This document shows, piece after piece, positions 17,016-26,463 of a stretch of DNA of 64,000 nucleotides (the first letter of the stretch is position 1; each line of letters opens with the position of its first letter). The notes below the pieces were generated by a model that saw nothing but the letters and a program-made list of their open reading frames with translations, had not been told where the DNA came from and ran no database searches. Source of the stretch: Halomonas sp. UBA3074 (GTDB lineage: Bacteria > Pseudomonadota > Gammaproteobacteria > Pseudomonadales > Halomonadaceae); NCBI RefSeq assembly GCF_002366715.1, contig NZ_DFBS01000036.1, positions 1-64,000 on the forward strand, read 5' to 3'. Both the position numbers and the translations under genes were made by a program.

Positions 17016-18067
17016 GCTTTGGATTCCTTGGCTTTCTGTCGCGTAGGCATTTTAATAAAGTCTTTAGACGAGGCGTTATTCATAGCCGCGTGGTCGATCA
17101 AATGTAATACACGCAGCGCATGCTGTTGACGCTGGCTGCCGTACTCGCACTGCATCACCGGCACGCCATCTACACTGGCGGTAATCGAGCGTGGAATGTC
17201 TATCGGGAGCACATCGCCCTTCTTGAGTCCCATTACATGAGCGATACGGCTCGGTATCTGAGCAAACTCGGCGACAAGCTCAACTTCGGACTGACGTAGC
17301 TCGCTAGCCATACGACGAGACCAGCTGCCATCTTGATCATGGTTGCTATCATTGATCGGGTTGGCTAATAAATCACGCAACGGCTCGATCATGGCGTAGG
17401 GCATGCATATCTGAAAATTGCTCGATAGGTTACCTACTTCAATATTAAATTTAGTATTCACCACAATTTCATTAGGTGAGTTGGTGATGTTGGCAAATTT
17501 GGATTGAACTTCTGAGCGCAGAAAGCTGATATCCAATGGATAAACAACTTTCCAGGCTTCTTGATATGCATCAATGGCAAGATTAAGCAGGCGTTGAATA
17601 ATTCGTTGTTCCGTGTTGGTAAACTCACGGCCGTCAGATTTTGTGACAAAACGCCCATCGCCACCGAAAAGGTTATCAACCACCATAAAAACGAGATTAG
17701 GCGGGAATACCACCAGAGCGGAACCGCGTAACGGTTTCATGCCGACTATATTAATGTTGGTCGGTACTGGGACATTGCGTGAAAATTCACTAAAGCTTTG
17801 ATAGCGTACCGACTCAACCGTGATGTCCGCACTGCGGCGTAATAGGTTAAACAGCCCGTTACGGAAATAACGCGCGAAACGTTCGTTGATGAAATCTAGC
17901 GCATGCAAACGCTCACGGATGACGCGATGCTGGGTGGCTGGATCATAGGCGCGAATACGCGCTTCATCAGACGTTTGGGAAGATGAAGCCGATGGTTCAT
18001 CGTCTCCGCTAACGCCCTTCAGCAGGGCATCAATTTCTTCCTGGGACAGTAGATCGTCCTGTGACAT
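17012..18067 (-). CDS. fliM: FliM, C-ring switch protein (CheY-P target)
   Basis: FliM is 351 residues. The N-terminal CheY-P-binding segment LLSQEEIDALLKGV is at residues 6-19. A middle CheC-like domain follows (about 50-235) with the phrases NGLFNLLRRSADITVESVRY and GLVFMVVD-like KLNLVFMVVDNLFGGDG, then a C-terminal SpoA domain (about 250-325, LKKGDVLPIDIP). Binding of CheY-P here switches rotation. It overlaps fliN by 4 bases. Confidence 0.95.
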   Translation of the reverse strand: MSQDDLLSQEEIDALLKGVSGDDEPSASSSQTSDEARIRAYDPATQHRVIRERLHALDFINERFARYFRNGLFNLLRRSADITVESVRYQSFSEFSRNVPVPTNINIVGMKPLRGSALVVFPPNLVFMVVDNLFGGDGRFVTKSDGREFTNTEQRIIQRLLNLAIDAYQEAWKVVYPLDISFLRSEVQSKFANITNSPNEIVVNTKFNIEVGNLSSNFQICMPYAMIEPLRDLLANPINDSNHDQDGSWSRRMASELRQSEVELVAEFAQIPSRIAHVMGLKKGDVLPIDIPRSITASVDGVPVMQCEYGSQRQQHALRVLHLIDHAAMNNASSKDFIKMPTRQKAKESKA

Positions 18068-18088
18068 GAACGGCTCCAGTTCCCGAGG

Positions 18089-18565
18089 TTATTGCACAAT
18101 AAAGTCAGTGAATAAAACTTCACGCAAATCAAGCGGCGGCTGATTCTCCGTTAACGGCACATTCAGACGATCCACAATCGCCTGGGCAAGCTGCTGCTTG
18201 CCTTCCGTTGAAGTAAGCTCATCAGCCTGTTTGCCGGAGAGCAACATGAGCAAACGGCTGCGCACTTGGGGCATATGCTCTTCAAGGATGATCCTACTTT
18301 CGTCATTGCCAACCCGAAGCGTCACACCCGTATAAAGTAAGCGTGAGCCATAGCTGTCGTCGGCAAGGTTGACGGTAAAGGGTTCAATGCGCATGAAGAT
18401 GGGCGGTTCGCGCTCCATTGCTTGCTGCTCTTCGGTGGCTTCTGTATCGCCATCACGCTGATCCATTACCATATAAATAGCTGCCGCTGCGCCTGCTGAG
18501 GACAGCAGTACTAGGATAATCATTATCCAGAGCAGTTTTTTTGACCCACCGCTTGTTTCTGCCAT
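18089..18565 (-). CDS. fliL: FliL, stator-associated basal-body protein
   Basis: FliL is 158 residues with one N-terminal membrane segment (about 11-32, LWIMIILVLLSSAGAAAAIY) and a periplasmic stomatin-like domain. Family signatures include FTVNLADDSYGSRLLYTGVT and the C-terminal LREVLFTDFIVQ. FliL surrounds and supports the stator. It lies 21 bases before fliM. The 161-base gap to fliK is the largest in the operon and may hold an internal promoter. Confidence 0.94.
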   Translation of the reverse strand: MAETSGGSKKLLWIMIILVLLSSAGAAAAIYMVMDQRDGDTEATEEQQAMEREPPIFMRIEPFTVNLADDSYGSRLLYTGVTLRVGNDESRIILEEHMPQVRSRLLMLLSGKQADELTSTEGKQQLAQAIVDRLNVPLTENQPPLDLREVLFTDFIVQ

Positions 18566-18605
18566 TTGCGATTCCTGTGAACTCCATGCGTATCACTAGC
18601 CGTGT

Positions 18606-18634
18606 ATTATGCCAAAAGCGCATGCTGGTGATAA
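18606..18634 (-). promoter_or_regulatory. possible internal promoter for fliLMNOPQR
   Basis: On the minus strand TTATCA, 17 bases and CATAAT lie about 41 bases before fliL, in the only long gap of the operon. Both elements are imperfect sigma-70 matches, so this is a weak suggestion. Confidence 0.25.
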
Positions 18635-18726
18635 AATGAACAGGCTCGTTTGGCAAGCCTATCTTTTGGTTTAATTATCTGGTCTGCGAGGAAGCAGAGA
18701 CTTCATACAGTGTCAGGCGGCAATAA

Positions 18727-20040
18727 TTAAGCGTAAAGGTCGACTCGCCCATCAATGATCAGTGGGCTGCTTTCAGCCCCTAAGGCAGATTTCTCCTCAG
18801 AACCATCACCGCCACTGTCGTCACCTATTCCACTGCCCCGGTTTCCTCCCGACTGGGCAAATGCTTGAGCATTAGGATCTCGCTGCTCGCCTACTGATGT
18901 CTCGCCTAGTGAGATGCCTTGTTCAGCCAATGCTTCCCTCAACTGAGGAATCGCTTGCTCAAGGACTTGGCGTACTTGGGGATGGGCAGATAAAAAGTGT
19001 GCCTGAGCACCCTGTTCGCCAAATTTCAGTGAGATAGACAGCGGACCTAGCTCTGCGGGGTTCAACTGCATTTGGACATGCTGTTCACCCCCGCGCTGAG
19101 AAATCTGCACCAGCTGTTGACCTAGCTGTTGTGGCCAAGCCGGGCTTGTTAAGGGTGTTGGTAAGGCGGCGGGAGTCGGTGCGACGCTGGGAGCAAAGCC
19201 CTGTGCCGTTTGCGCCGAAGCCAGTGGATTGCTGCCGTTAGTTAATGAGAAGCCAGTTAGTGAGTGCTCACCAAGCTGACCTCCTTTGGGGGTGCCTTTC
19301 ACTGTCATTAGGGCGCCCATCAAGGCGTCACTGCTGATCTGTGAGTGGGCAGCACTGGTATTGATTTGCGCAAAGAAATTATCAGGCTGCGTTCTTGAAG
19401 CGGCCTGGATTTCAATAGAGGGTGAGCGCGCGCTGAACGAACGTGCACTGTCAGCAGGTAACGAGAGAGCAGGTAGTTGCTGGCCGACAACCACATTTAA
19501 CGTAGAGACGAGCTGCGCCGCTTCCGACTGACTGATGTTTAGATGTTGCGTAATGGCTTGTAGTACTGCTGGGTCGATTGACGAATCAGGCTGGGCCTGA
19601 GGTTTATCTTCAGCGAAGGACGCCATTAAATTTAGGCGAGCAGCAATCTCATCTAAGCGCGTAGAACCCTGAGGGTTATCAAGCGTTAGCGCATCCAGGG
19701 AGATATCTGAATTCGGTCGCTGAAGTTGAGCCAGCAGTTGAGATAGATCTCCTTCACTGATATCTAGACCCAGTGATTCAAGGGCGGTGCTCAACTCCTC
19801 GGGATCGATTCCTAATGCTGCTGACAAAAGGCCACTAAGTTCATCAAACGGTGCGTTTTGTGAAGGTGCCTGTAACGAGCCAGGTCCACCAACCTCAGAT
19901 GACGGGAAGCGTTGTGTGGCAGAAGCTTGTGAAAGCGCCTGCTGGAAAAAACCGTTGGGTGAGTCTTGCCGGCCGAAAGCGCCATGAGATTGCGTCTGAG
20001 GCGAACTTTGGCTGGCCGAAAGCAACTGGTGAATATTCAT
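18727..20040 (-). CDS. fliK: FliK, hook-length control protein
   Basis: FliK is 437 residues. The first 300 or so are low-complexity Ser/Gln/Ala/Pro-rich sequence, as expected for the molecular ruler. The C-terminal Flg_hook domain (about 300-400) has the signature VQMQLNPAELGPLSISLKFG followed by LSAHPQVRQVLEQAIPQLRE. FliK measures the hook and tells FlhB to switch export substrates. It lies between fliJ and fliL. A second, diverged FliK-like gene is found at 29491-30762. Confidence 0.93.
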   Translation of the reverse strand: MNIHQLLSASQSSPQTQSHGAFGRQDSPNGFFQQALSQASATQRFPSSEVGGPGSLQAPSQNAPFDELSGLLSAALGIDPEELSTALESLGLDISEGDLSQLLAQLQRPNSDISLDALTLDNPQGSTRLDEIAARLNLMASFAEDKPQAQPDSSIDPAVLQAITQHLNISQSEAAQLVSTLNVVVGQQLPALSLPADSARSFSARSPSIEIQAASRTQPDNFFAQINTSAAHSQISSDALMGALMTVKGTPKGGQLGEHSLTGFSLTNGSNPLASAQTAQGFAPSVAPTPAALPTPLTSPAWPQQLGQQLVQISQRGGEQHVQMQLNPAELGPLSISLKFGEQGAQAHFLSAHPQVRQVLEQAIPQLREALAEQGISLGETSVGEQRDPNAQAFAQSGGNRGSGIGDDSGGDGSEEKSALGAESSPLIIDGRVDLYA

Positions 20041-20059
20041 AGTCAGTTCCCTGGCACCG

Positions 20060-20512
20060 CTAATGCGGAGTGTCGTTATGCTGACGGGCCAAACGGCTCG
20101 TCACCAAATCATCGTTAGTTTTTTGTTCATGACGCTCGCTGCGGCGGTGCTCTTCTAACAGTCGACGCGACGCAAGTGTATCGTAGGAAGAGAGCTTGCG
20201 CTGCTCTTGTTGCCAGTTCTTTTGGCTCTGTTGAACGCTTGCCTGCTGTGCCGCTAATGCTTGGCGGGCACGGCTTAATGCGGCGTCCAGCGAAGCTAGA
20301 AATTGTTGGTAGTTATACATGGTGGCAGGGTCAATGCCATCGCGCATCGCTTTTTGTAAACGCTCAGCATACTCGGCTCGGTAGTTCTGCAGCGATTGTA
20401 GCTGCGCAGTGGTTTGCTGTTCTGTTTGTCGCTCTTGCGCCAGGACTTTGCCCGCTTGATCGCGTGCGCCTCTGGCTAAGTCGGTTAGCATCTCGAGTTG
20501 CGATGTACTCAT
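20060..20512 (-). CDS. fliJ: FliJ, export ATPase stalk protein
   Basis: FliJ is 150 residues and almost fully predicted as two antiparallel helices rich in Gln, Glu and Arg (from LEMLTDLARGARDQAGKVLA to the C-terminal RRLLEEHRRSERHEQKTNDD). FliJ fits into the FliI hexamer and links it to FlhA. The ATG overlaps the fliI stop by 4 bases. The family is weakly conserved, so size, coiled-coil character and operon position carry the call. Confidence 0.92.
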   Translation of the reverse strand: MSTSQLEMLTDLARGARDQAGKVLAQERQTEQQTTAQLQSLQNYRAEYAERLQKAMRDGIDPATMYNYQQFLASLDAALSRARQALAAQQASVQQSQKNWQQEQRKLSSYDTLASRRLLEEHRRSERHEQKTNDDLVTSRLARQHNDTPH

Positions 20513-21903
20513 GTACGCCCTCCAACCAGTGTGTGCAGCGCTTGGCGAGAATCGGCAAGCGTTGCGCTCTCATTAATATTTTGTTGTAGAAAACGCTCCA
20601 ATGACGGGAAACGGTTCACCGCTTCGTCGAGCTGTGGATCGTGGCCAGGACTGTAGGCACCGACGCTGATAAGGTCGCGATTACGTTGGTAGCGCGAGAA
20701 TAACTGCTTGAAAGTACGCGCTTCCTGGAGTTGCTCAGGAGACGTGATCGCGGTCATCGCCCGGCTGATAGAGGCCTCAATATCAATCGCCGGGTAATGT
20801 CCTGCTTCTGCTAATGTTCTCGACAAAACAATGTGACCATCCAGAATGGCACGAGCAGCATCCGCAATCGGATCCTGTTGATCATCACCTTCAGTCAGAA
20901 CGGTATAAAAGGCCGTTATCGAGCCGCCGCCCCGCTCGGCGTTGCCGGCGCGTTCTACTAGGCCGGGTAATTTAGCAAACACCGACGGCGGGTACCCTTT
21001 GGTGGCAGGCGGTTCACCTATCGCCAGGGCAATTTCCCGTTGCGCCATGGCGTAGCGGGTGAGCGAATCCATTATCAATAGGACATTGCGGCCCTCATCG
21101 CGAAAGCCTTCGGCGAGGCGGGTTGCATAAGCAGCGCCCTGTAAGCGTTGAAGAGGGGACGTATCTGCCGGAGCCGCCACCACGACGGCACGCCGCCGAC
21201 CTTCAGGGCCTAAAATATTGTCGATAAAGTCCTGGACTTCACGGCCCCGTTCACCAATCAAACCAACCACAATGACATCGGCCTTGGTGTAGCGCGCCAT
21301 CATGCCCAGCAGTACCGACTTGCCCACCCCAGAGCCTGCAAATAGGCCCATTCGTTGCCCCCGCCCGACGCTTAAAAGCGCATTAATAGCGCGGATCCCC
21401 ACATCGATTTGTGCCTCAATCGGTGCGCGCGAAAGGGGGTTAAGAGAGGGTGTGCTAAGAGTTGCACGCGGTGTTTCTTCAATATTTTCGCGATCATCGA
21501 GCGCATTGCCATTACCATCCAGCACGCGACCTAGCAAATCCTCCCCAATGGGGAACCGGCGCGCGCTGTTGCTACCCCCTTCATCCAGTGGTGAAACGCG
21601 TGCACCTGGCATTAGCCCGGCGACCTCTTCCAATGGCATTAAGAACAGTTTATCACCAGCAAAACCCACTACTTCGGCTTCGGCGTGCTTATCGCTATCG
21701 GCTAGCCTGCCATCACTGCCTGGCAGCTCAATTCGGCATGCGCTACCGACCGCCACCCGTAACCCAACGACCTCGATCACCATTCCCGTGGCACGAATAA
21801 CGCGACCGCTATTACGGTAACGCGGCAAATGGCTAACGCGCTGCTGTGTGCGTCGCAGAGCCTTATTCCAGCGATGTCGATGGGGACAGGTGGTATCTGC
21901 CAT
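20509..21903 (-). CDS. fliI: FliI, flagellar export ATPase
   Basis: FliI is 464 residues, related to the F1-ATPase beta subunit. The Walker A motif AGSGVGKS is at 189-196 and Walker B (VLLIMDSLTRYAM) near 270. The flagellar/T3SS ATPase signature GEPPATKGYPPSVFAKLPGL follows. FliI hydrolyses ATP at the export apparatus with FliH and FliJ to aid substrate loading. It lies 11 bases behind fliH. Confidence 0.97.
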   Translation of the reverse strand: MADTTCPHRHRWNKALRRTQQRVSHLPRYRNSGRVIRATGMVIEVVGLRVAVGSACRIELPGSDGRLADSDKHAEAEVVGFAGDKLFLMPLEEVAGLMPGARVSPLDEGGSNSARRFPIGEDLLGRVLDGNGNALDDRENIEETPRATLSTPSLNPLSRAPIEAQIDVGIRAINALLSVGRGQRMGLFAGSGVGKSVLLGMMARYTKADVIVVGLIGERGREVQDFIDNILGPEGRRRAVVVAAPADTSPLQRLQGAAYATRLAEGFRDEGRNVLLIMDSLTRYAMAQREIALAIGEPPATKGYPPSVFAKLPGLVERAGNAERGGGSITAFYTVLTEGDDQQDPIADAARAILDGHIVLSRTLAEAGHYPAIDIEASISRAMTAITSPEQLQEARTFKQLFSRYQRNRDLISVGAYSPGHDPQLDEAVNRFPSLERFLQQNINESATLADSRQALHTLVGGRT

Positions 21904-21914
21904 AACGTATCCGC

Positions 21915-22697
21915 CTAGGATGAAGGGACGTTAGAAGGGGGTGGTGAATTGAGCCCGCGTTTACGTGATTGGGCCTGAATAGCCTGCCAGCGGCTTTCGA
22001 ACGTCGCGTCTATTTCTCCCTGTGCACTGGTGACACGGCAGCCACCACGAGCCAACTGATCATCGGGTTGCAGTTTCCAGTTAGCGGCCCTCAGCTCATT
22101 GCCTAAATGCTCTTCTACCAACGCATGGTCATTGGGGTTGAGCCATAGGCGCTGTTGACCCACCAGGGGTGGTTCCGTATGCAGAAGCTCGCGCACGATC
22201 TCGAGTATTTGCTCGGGCGTCTCCTGAAGCGCATTGCCGGCCAGCTGTTTACCGGTTGCCAAGGCCAGCTCAACGAGATCGTGGGCAATAGTTTCATCGA
22301 TACGCTCTAATGCATCAGAGAACTGTTTTGCCAAATTTTTCAACGGTGTAACGGTTGAGCGTATTTCTTCTTGCAGGGAAACTTGGCTTTGCTCGACGGC
22401 CTCTGCTAAGCCTTTTTCCATTCCCTCTTCCTGCCCGCGCTGAAAGCCTGCCTTATAGCCTTCTTCTTCTGCCTGCTGGCGAATTCGATCATGCAGTTCC
22501 TGACGCTCTTGCTCCTCACGGCGGCGCGCCAGTTCGGCTGCCTTTTGTGCCGCTTGCACTTTGCGCTGATGAGCCGTCGGCACATCGTGTTCATTGGCCT
22601 GCTCACTGGAGGTGGTCGCAAGCTCATCCATTTGCCAGCGGCGCCAATCGCCATGGCGGTCAAACTTGGGCGATTGAGTGCTAGACATACTCATCAT
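21915..22697 (-). CDS. fliH: FliH, export ATPase regulator
   Basis: FliH is 260 residues. The N-terminus carries two tryptophans in GDWRRWQMDEL (about 16-26), the type of segment that anchors FliH to FliN and FlhA. A long charged coiled coil follows (about 45-110, many Glu/Gln/Arg, with GYKAGFQRGQEEGMEKG typical of FliH). The C-terminal domain (about 120-235) is V-ATPase-E-like. ATG codons at 22697, 22694 and 22688 all lie inside the fliG 3' end, so the exact start is unsettled. Confidence 0.93.
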   Translation of the reverse strand: MMSMSSTQSPKFDRHGDWRRWQMDELATTSSEQANEHDVPTAHQRKVQAAQKAAELARRREEQERQELHDRIRQQAEEEGYKAGFQRGQEEGMEKGLAEAVEQSQVSLQEEIRSTVTPLKNLAKQFSDALERIDETIAHDLVELALATGKQLAGNALQETPEQILEIVRELLHTEPPLVGQQRLWLNPNDHALVEEHLGNELRAANWKLQPDDQLARGGCRVTSAQGEIDATFESRWQAIQAQSRKRGLNSPPPSNVPSS

Positions 22698-23694
22698 CTC
22701 CGCCAGCCAGAACGATTTCGCCTGAATCAGCTAAACGTCGGACAACCTGCAAAATAGCTTTCTGTTCGGTTTCAACTTGAGAAACGCGGATAGGGCCTCG
22801 AGCTTCCATATCTTCACGAACCAAGTCGGCGGCACGCTGTGACATATTGCGAAGGAATTTGTCCACCAGGGCGTCCTGAGCACCTTTAAGTGCCACCACC
22901 AGCGAGTTGGTGTCGACTTCTTGCAATACCATTTGAATGGCACGGTTATCGAGATCAAGCAGGTTCTCGAACAAGAACATTTCGTCGATAATTTTTTGCG
23001 CCAAATCTTCGCTGTGCGCACGCACGGTCTCGATAGCGGTCTCTTCTTGGGAAGAGTTCATCAAGTTAAGAATCTCAGCAGCCGTTCTTACACCGCCCAT
23101 TTTGCTGCGCTTGAGGTTTTGGCCATCGAGCATGCTGGTCAGTACTTCGGTCAGCTCTTGCAAGGCGGCGGGCTGAACACCGCTGAAGGTCGCAATACGA
23201 AGCACGACATCGTTACGCAGCTTTTCTTCGAACAGCTCAAGAATGTCGGATGCTTGATGGCGATCCAGATGAACCAAAATGGTGGCTATGATCTGTGGAT
23301 GTTCGTCGCGGATGAGTTCAGACACCATCGACGCTTCCATGAGATTGAGCGCATCGATACCTGAATTATTGCCTGTTGTCTCAAGGATATCTTCAATCAG
23401 GCTGGTTGCACGTTCGCTGCCCAACGCTTTCGTCAATACCGAGCGGATATGGTCACTAGAGTTCAGGTTCAGTGCGACGAACTCTTCAGTCTCTTTATGG
23501 AATGCTTCGAGCACGGCCTTCATATCGTCATGGGAGACTTGGTTCAGTTTGGCCATTTCCATACTAATTTCTTGCACTTCCCCGGCGCTAAGGTATTTAA
23601 ATATCTCGGCGGCACTGTCTTCATCGAGCGCAAGCAATAAGATGGCGCTCTTGCGGGCGCCACTCATTTCAGCAATTGAATTACTCATTAGCAT
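22681..23694 (-). CDS. fliG: FliG, rotor switch protein
   Basis: FliG is 337 residues, the usual length. It has the FliF-binding N domain (ARKSAILLLALDEDSAAEIF), the middle domain with DEHPQIIATILVHLDRHQAS, the usual EHPQ-type motif, and the torque-generating C domain with the charged ridge around QRAADLVREDMEARGPI. FliG interacts with the MotA/MotC stators. It overlaps fliF by 14 bases and fliH by 17. An ATG two codons in is an alternative start. Confidence 0.96.
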   Translation of the reverse strand: MLMSNSIAEMSGARKSAILLLALDEDSAAEIFKYLSAGEVQEISMEMAKLNQVSHDDMKAVLEAFHKETEEFVALNLNSSDHIRSVLTKALGSERATSLIEDILETTGNNSGIDALNLMEASMVSELIRDEHPQIIATILVHLDRHQASDILELFEEKLRNDVVLRIATFSGVQPAALQELTEVLTSMLDGQNLKRSKMGGVRTAAEILNLMNSSQEETAIETVRAHSEDLAQKIIDEMFLFENLLDLDNRAIQMVLQEVDTNSLVVALKGAQDALVDKFLRNMSQRAADLVREDMEARGPIRVSQVETEQKAILQVVRRLADSGEIVLAGGDDEYV

Positions 23695-25471
23695 TCATCC
23701 AGCTACGAATGATCATCGCGACCATGCGGGGGTCTTCCTGAGCCATTTCCCGCAGGTCGTTGAGGTTATGCTCATAAAGTGAGGTTTTACGCCGCCGCTT
23801 CGGCTTAGCGTAGGTCTCATCGTTATCGTCAGAAGACGTTTCGCCCTCTTCATTCTCATCGTCGCTACCTACGCTCGTGGCTAATGTACCGCCAGGGAAC
23901 GCGGTGGCCATGACCGGTGGTTGGGTATAGCGCTTAATCAAGGGGCGTAATATCAGCAGGTAAAGTAGCAGGATGGCCAGCGCAACCAGCAGATAGCGAC
24001 CCAGAGTGGCGGCCATCGAAAGAGTGCTTGGTTGCTGCCACCACTCCACATCTGCGGTTTCATCCTCACTGCGCGCGAAGGGTGAATTAACGACTTCGAC
24101 TTCATCACCACGCAGCTGTGAAAACCCCATCGCTTGGCGAACCAAGCGCTCGATTTGGGCAACTTCAACTTCGGTTAGGGCGACATCCACCCATTCCCCT
24201 TCATCATTCATCTGTGTGCGGTAGTTGACGACCACCGCCGCTGATAGCCGCTCTATTTGGCCGAGCCGATGCTGTACATGCTCAATACTGCGATCGACTT
24301 CATAATTAATAACATCGTCTTGGCGCAAATTGCGTAAAGCTTCAGGCGCGGTATCCTCTTGCTGCTCTTCACCGCCATCTTCTCCCTCCTGGTCACCTTC
24401 TGGCTGGTTGATGGGGGAAGGCAGGGTGCCCGGCGGGGTATTGCTGAGCGCGCCAGGAATGCCTGTGGCCAATGGATCTTCACCATCAAAGGCAAGGCTG
24501 AGCTGACGGCTACGCACGGCTGCTTCATTGGGCGGCTGGTTCGGGCCGTACCGTTCAGACGTTTGCTCGCGGCGTGAAAAATCGATTTGCGCAGCCACTT
24601 GGGCGCGTACGTTATCGCGGCCTAAGATGGGGGTTAAAATATTTTCAATACGCTGCTGGTAAGAGCGCTCTACCTCGACAATGTACTCAAGCTGCGATCC
24701 ATCCAGGTCATTGCCGCTACTCGTTTCAGCAGACAGTAAGCGGCCATCCTGGTTGACCACGGTGACGTCTTCAGCGGCAAGGTCCGGGACACTACCTGAC
24801 ACCATGTGAACAATAGCGCTAACTTGCCCTTCGCCAAGTACTCGGCCGGGTAACAGGGTGAGCACGACAGACGCCTTAGCGGGCTCACGATCGCGAATAA
24901 ACACCGACGGTTTAGCCATCGAAAGATGGACACGAACGCCTTCTACCGGACCCAGTGATTCGATCGAACGTGCGAGTTCGCCTTCAAGGCCACGCTGATA
25001 ATTAACCTGCTCGGCAAATTGGCTGATGCCGAACGCCTGGCTATCCATTAGTTCCAGGCCCAAGTTGCCGCCACGAGGCAAACCTTGCTCAGCGAGTTGC
25101 AGCCGCAGAGTGTGAACCTGGTCGCTTGGCACCATTAGTGCTTGGCCACCTTCACTGAACTGATAGGGAATGCCACGAGTATCAAGCTCATTGATGATAC
25201 TACCGCCATCGGCTTCGCTAAGGTTGCTGTAAAGCACGCGGTATTCTGGGCTGCTGGCCCACATGAAAAGTGCCGCTACAATGGCAATAGAAGCAGCACC
25301 CGCGATAAGCAGTGCGACCAGCGGGTTGCCGCGCAACTGCTTAAGCGTTCGTCCGACGGCCGAGTCGCTACCAGCATCGCGTTCAGTATTCCCATTAGCG
25401 GTAGTGCCGCTACGAGGAGCGGCTTGATTCGTACTGTTTTGACGGCCTGCCGTTGCACCGGTTTCGCTCAT
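23681..25471 (-). CDS. fliF: FliF, MS-ring protein
   Basis: FliF is 596 residues from the ATG at 25471, which has GGAGGG six bases upstream. The open frame extends 26 residues further, without a ribosome site. Two membrane segments are visible, at about 51-71 (PLVALLIAGAASIAIVAALF) and near 455-475 (LLVALAILLLYLLI). Between them lie the ring-building motifs (EYRVLYSNLSEADGGSIINE, LARSIESLGPVEGVRVHLSM). The acidic C-terminal tail binds FliG. It is the first gene of the 11-kb fli operon, divergent from fliE. Confidence 0.96.
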   Translation of the reverse strand: MSETGATAGRQNSTNQAAPRSGTTANGNTERDAGSDSAVGRTLKQLRGNPLVALLIAGAASIAIVAALFMWASSPEYRVLYSNLSEADGGSIINELDTRGIPYQFSEGGQALMVPSDQVHTLRLQLAEQGLPRGGNLGLELMDSQAFGISQFAEQVNYQRGLEGELARSIESLGPVEGVRVHLSMAKPSVFIRDREPAKASVVLTLLPGRVLGEGQVSAIVHMVSGSVPDLAAEDVTVVNQDGRLLSAETSSGNDLDGSQLEYIVEVERSYQQRIENILTPILGRDNVRAQVAAQIDFSRREQTSERYGPNQPPNEAAVRSRQLSLAFDGEDPLATGIPGALSNTPPGTLPSPINQPEGDQEGEDGGEEQQEDTAPEALRNLRQDDVINYEVDRSIEHVQHRLGQIERLSAAVVVNYRTQMNDEGEWVDVALTEVEVAQIERLVRQAMGFSQLRGDEVEVVNSPFARSEDETADVEWWQQPSTLSMAATLGRYLLVALAILLLYLLILRPLIKRYTQPPVMATAFPGGTLATSVGSDDENEEGETSSDDNDETYAKPKRRRKTSLYEHNLNDLREMAQEDPRMVAMIIRSWMNANE

Positions 25472-25723
25472 GCGTCCCTCCAAAGGGGCAGGCAAAACGG
25501 GTGTCGGCCCAGGCGCATCACCAAAGAAGGCATAGGCTATATCCGTCAATCGCGGTTATCCGCCAAAAAGGTGAGGCGGAATTGTGATGGACGCCATTAT
25601 CCGGTGCCCCGTCCAGCCTAAAGGAACGATAAGCTTCGCTTTTTATGCGTATTTGTCCGTATGAGATAACTAGCTTCAGTGTTAGGCTTTTCGCATTAGT
25701 TTTTTGCGAATTGAGGTAAGCGT
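25472..25723. promoter_or_regulatory. divergent control region between fliF and fliE
   Basis: These 252 bases must carry promoters for both the fliF operon and fliE. An inverted repeat TTCGCA/TGCGAA (25690-25695 and 25705-25710) sits just before the fliE ribosome site. I could not assign -10/-35 boxes or FlhDC sites with confidence. Confidence 0.45.
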
Positions 25724-26056
25724 ATGAGCACTCCCGCAATACAGGCTGCCCTTCAGCAGATGCAGGGCTTGGCAACTCAGGCGGCGTCCACGCAGCCGCT
25801 TAATGGCGCTCAGGCTTCAACAGCGATCGGTCACGGCGGGTTCGGGGGCGAGCTTCAAGCTTCTATTCAGCGCATTAACCGACTTCAGCAGGCGGCTAAC
25901 AGCCAAGCCATGGCTTTTCAGGCGGGTGACCCAAATCTGCAGCTAAACGATGTGATGGTCGATATGCAGAAAGCCAGCGTTGCTTTTCAAATGGGGCTTC
26001 AGGTTCGCAACCGCCTAGTCTCTGCATACCGTGACGTGATGAACATGCAAGTATAG
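25724..26056 (+). CDS. fliE: FliE, MS-ring/rod adaptor
   Basis: FliE is 110 residues, close to E. coli FliE. The C-terminal signature is clear: FQAGDPNLQLNDVMVDMQKA then SVAFQMGLQVRNRLVSAYRD and VMNMQV at the very end. It joins the MS ring and export gate to the rod. GAGGTAAG precedes the ATG. As in enterics it is alone and divergent from fliF. It converges with flaG, with no obvious terminator in the 38-base gap. Confidence 0.95.
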   Translation: MSTPAIQAALQQMQGLATQAASTQPLNGAQASTAIGHGGFGGELQASIQRINRLQQAANSQAMAFQAGDPNLQLNDVMVDMQKASVAFQMGLQVRNRLVSAYRDVMNMQV

Positions 26057-26094
26057 TGTTTTAACTAATCAACAATGTTTTTCGTCGTTAAGCT

Positions 26095-26463
26095 CTAGGC
26101 TTCCAGTGAGATTAACTGCCCTTGCATTTCTTCTAGTCGCTCGGCGATTTTTAGTACTTCTTCTGCGGGTATTTGACGGATTACGTCACCAGATTCCCGG
26201 TCAATGACGCGCGTAATGACCCGCGATGATTCTTCGCTTAGTTCGAACTCCAAGCCTCGTGGGCGCATCGTCTCGTTGATACGCTGGATAGGTTCGACGA
26301 GCTCTCCGTTCGTTATCTCGCGCTCTTCATTGTTGCTGCTATTGCTAAGCTGAGTATTGGTGGCCGCTAGCTGAGCTAGCGTACTCTCTAGCCGCTGTCT
26401 TGGGTTTAAATGGCTGAGTGTCGAGTTTAGCGGTGTCGTTGCTTCAGTGGGTAATGAACTCAT
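26095..26463 (-). CDS. flaG: FlaG family protein
   Basis: This 122-residue protein has the FlaG signature in its C-terminal half: LEFELSEESSRVITRVIDRE, SGDVIRQIPAEEVLKIAERL. The N-terminal half is Ser/Asn/Thr-rich and variable. FlaG is usually next to flagellin and affects filament length; its mechanism is poorly known. Here there is no fliC beside it. A consensus sigma-28 promoter lies about 103 bases upstream, so it should be a late gene. Confidence 0.92.
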   Translation of the reverse strand: MSSLPTEATTPLNSTLSHLNPRQRLESTLAQLAATNTQLSNSSNNEEREITNGELVEPIQRINETMRPRGLEFELSEESSRVITRVIDRESGDVIRQIPAEEVLKIAERLEEMQGQLISLEA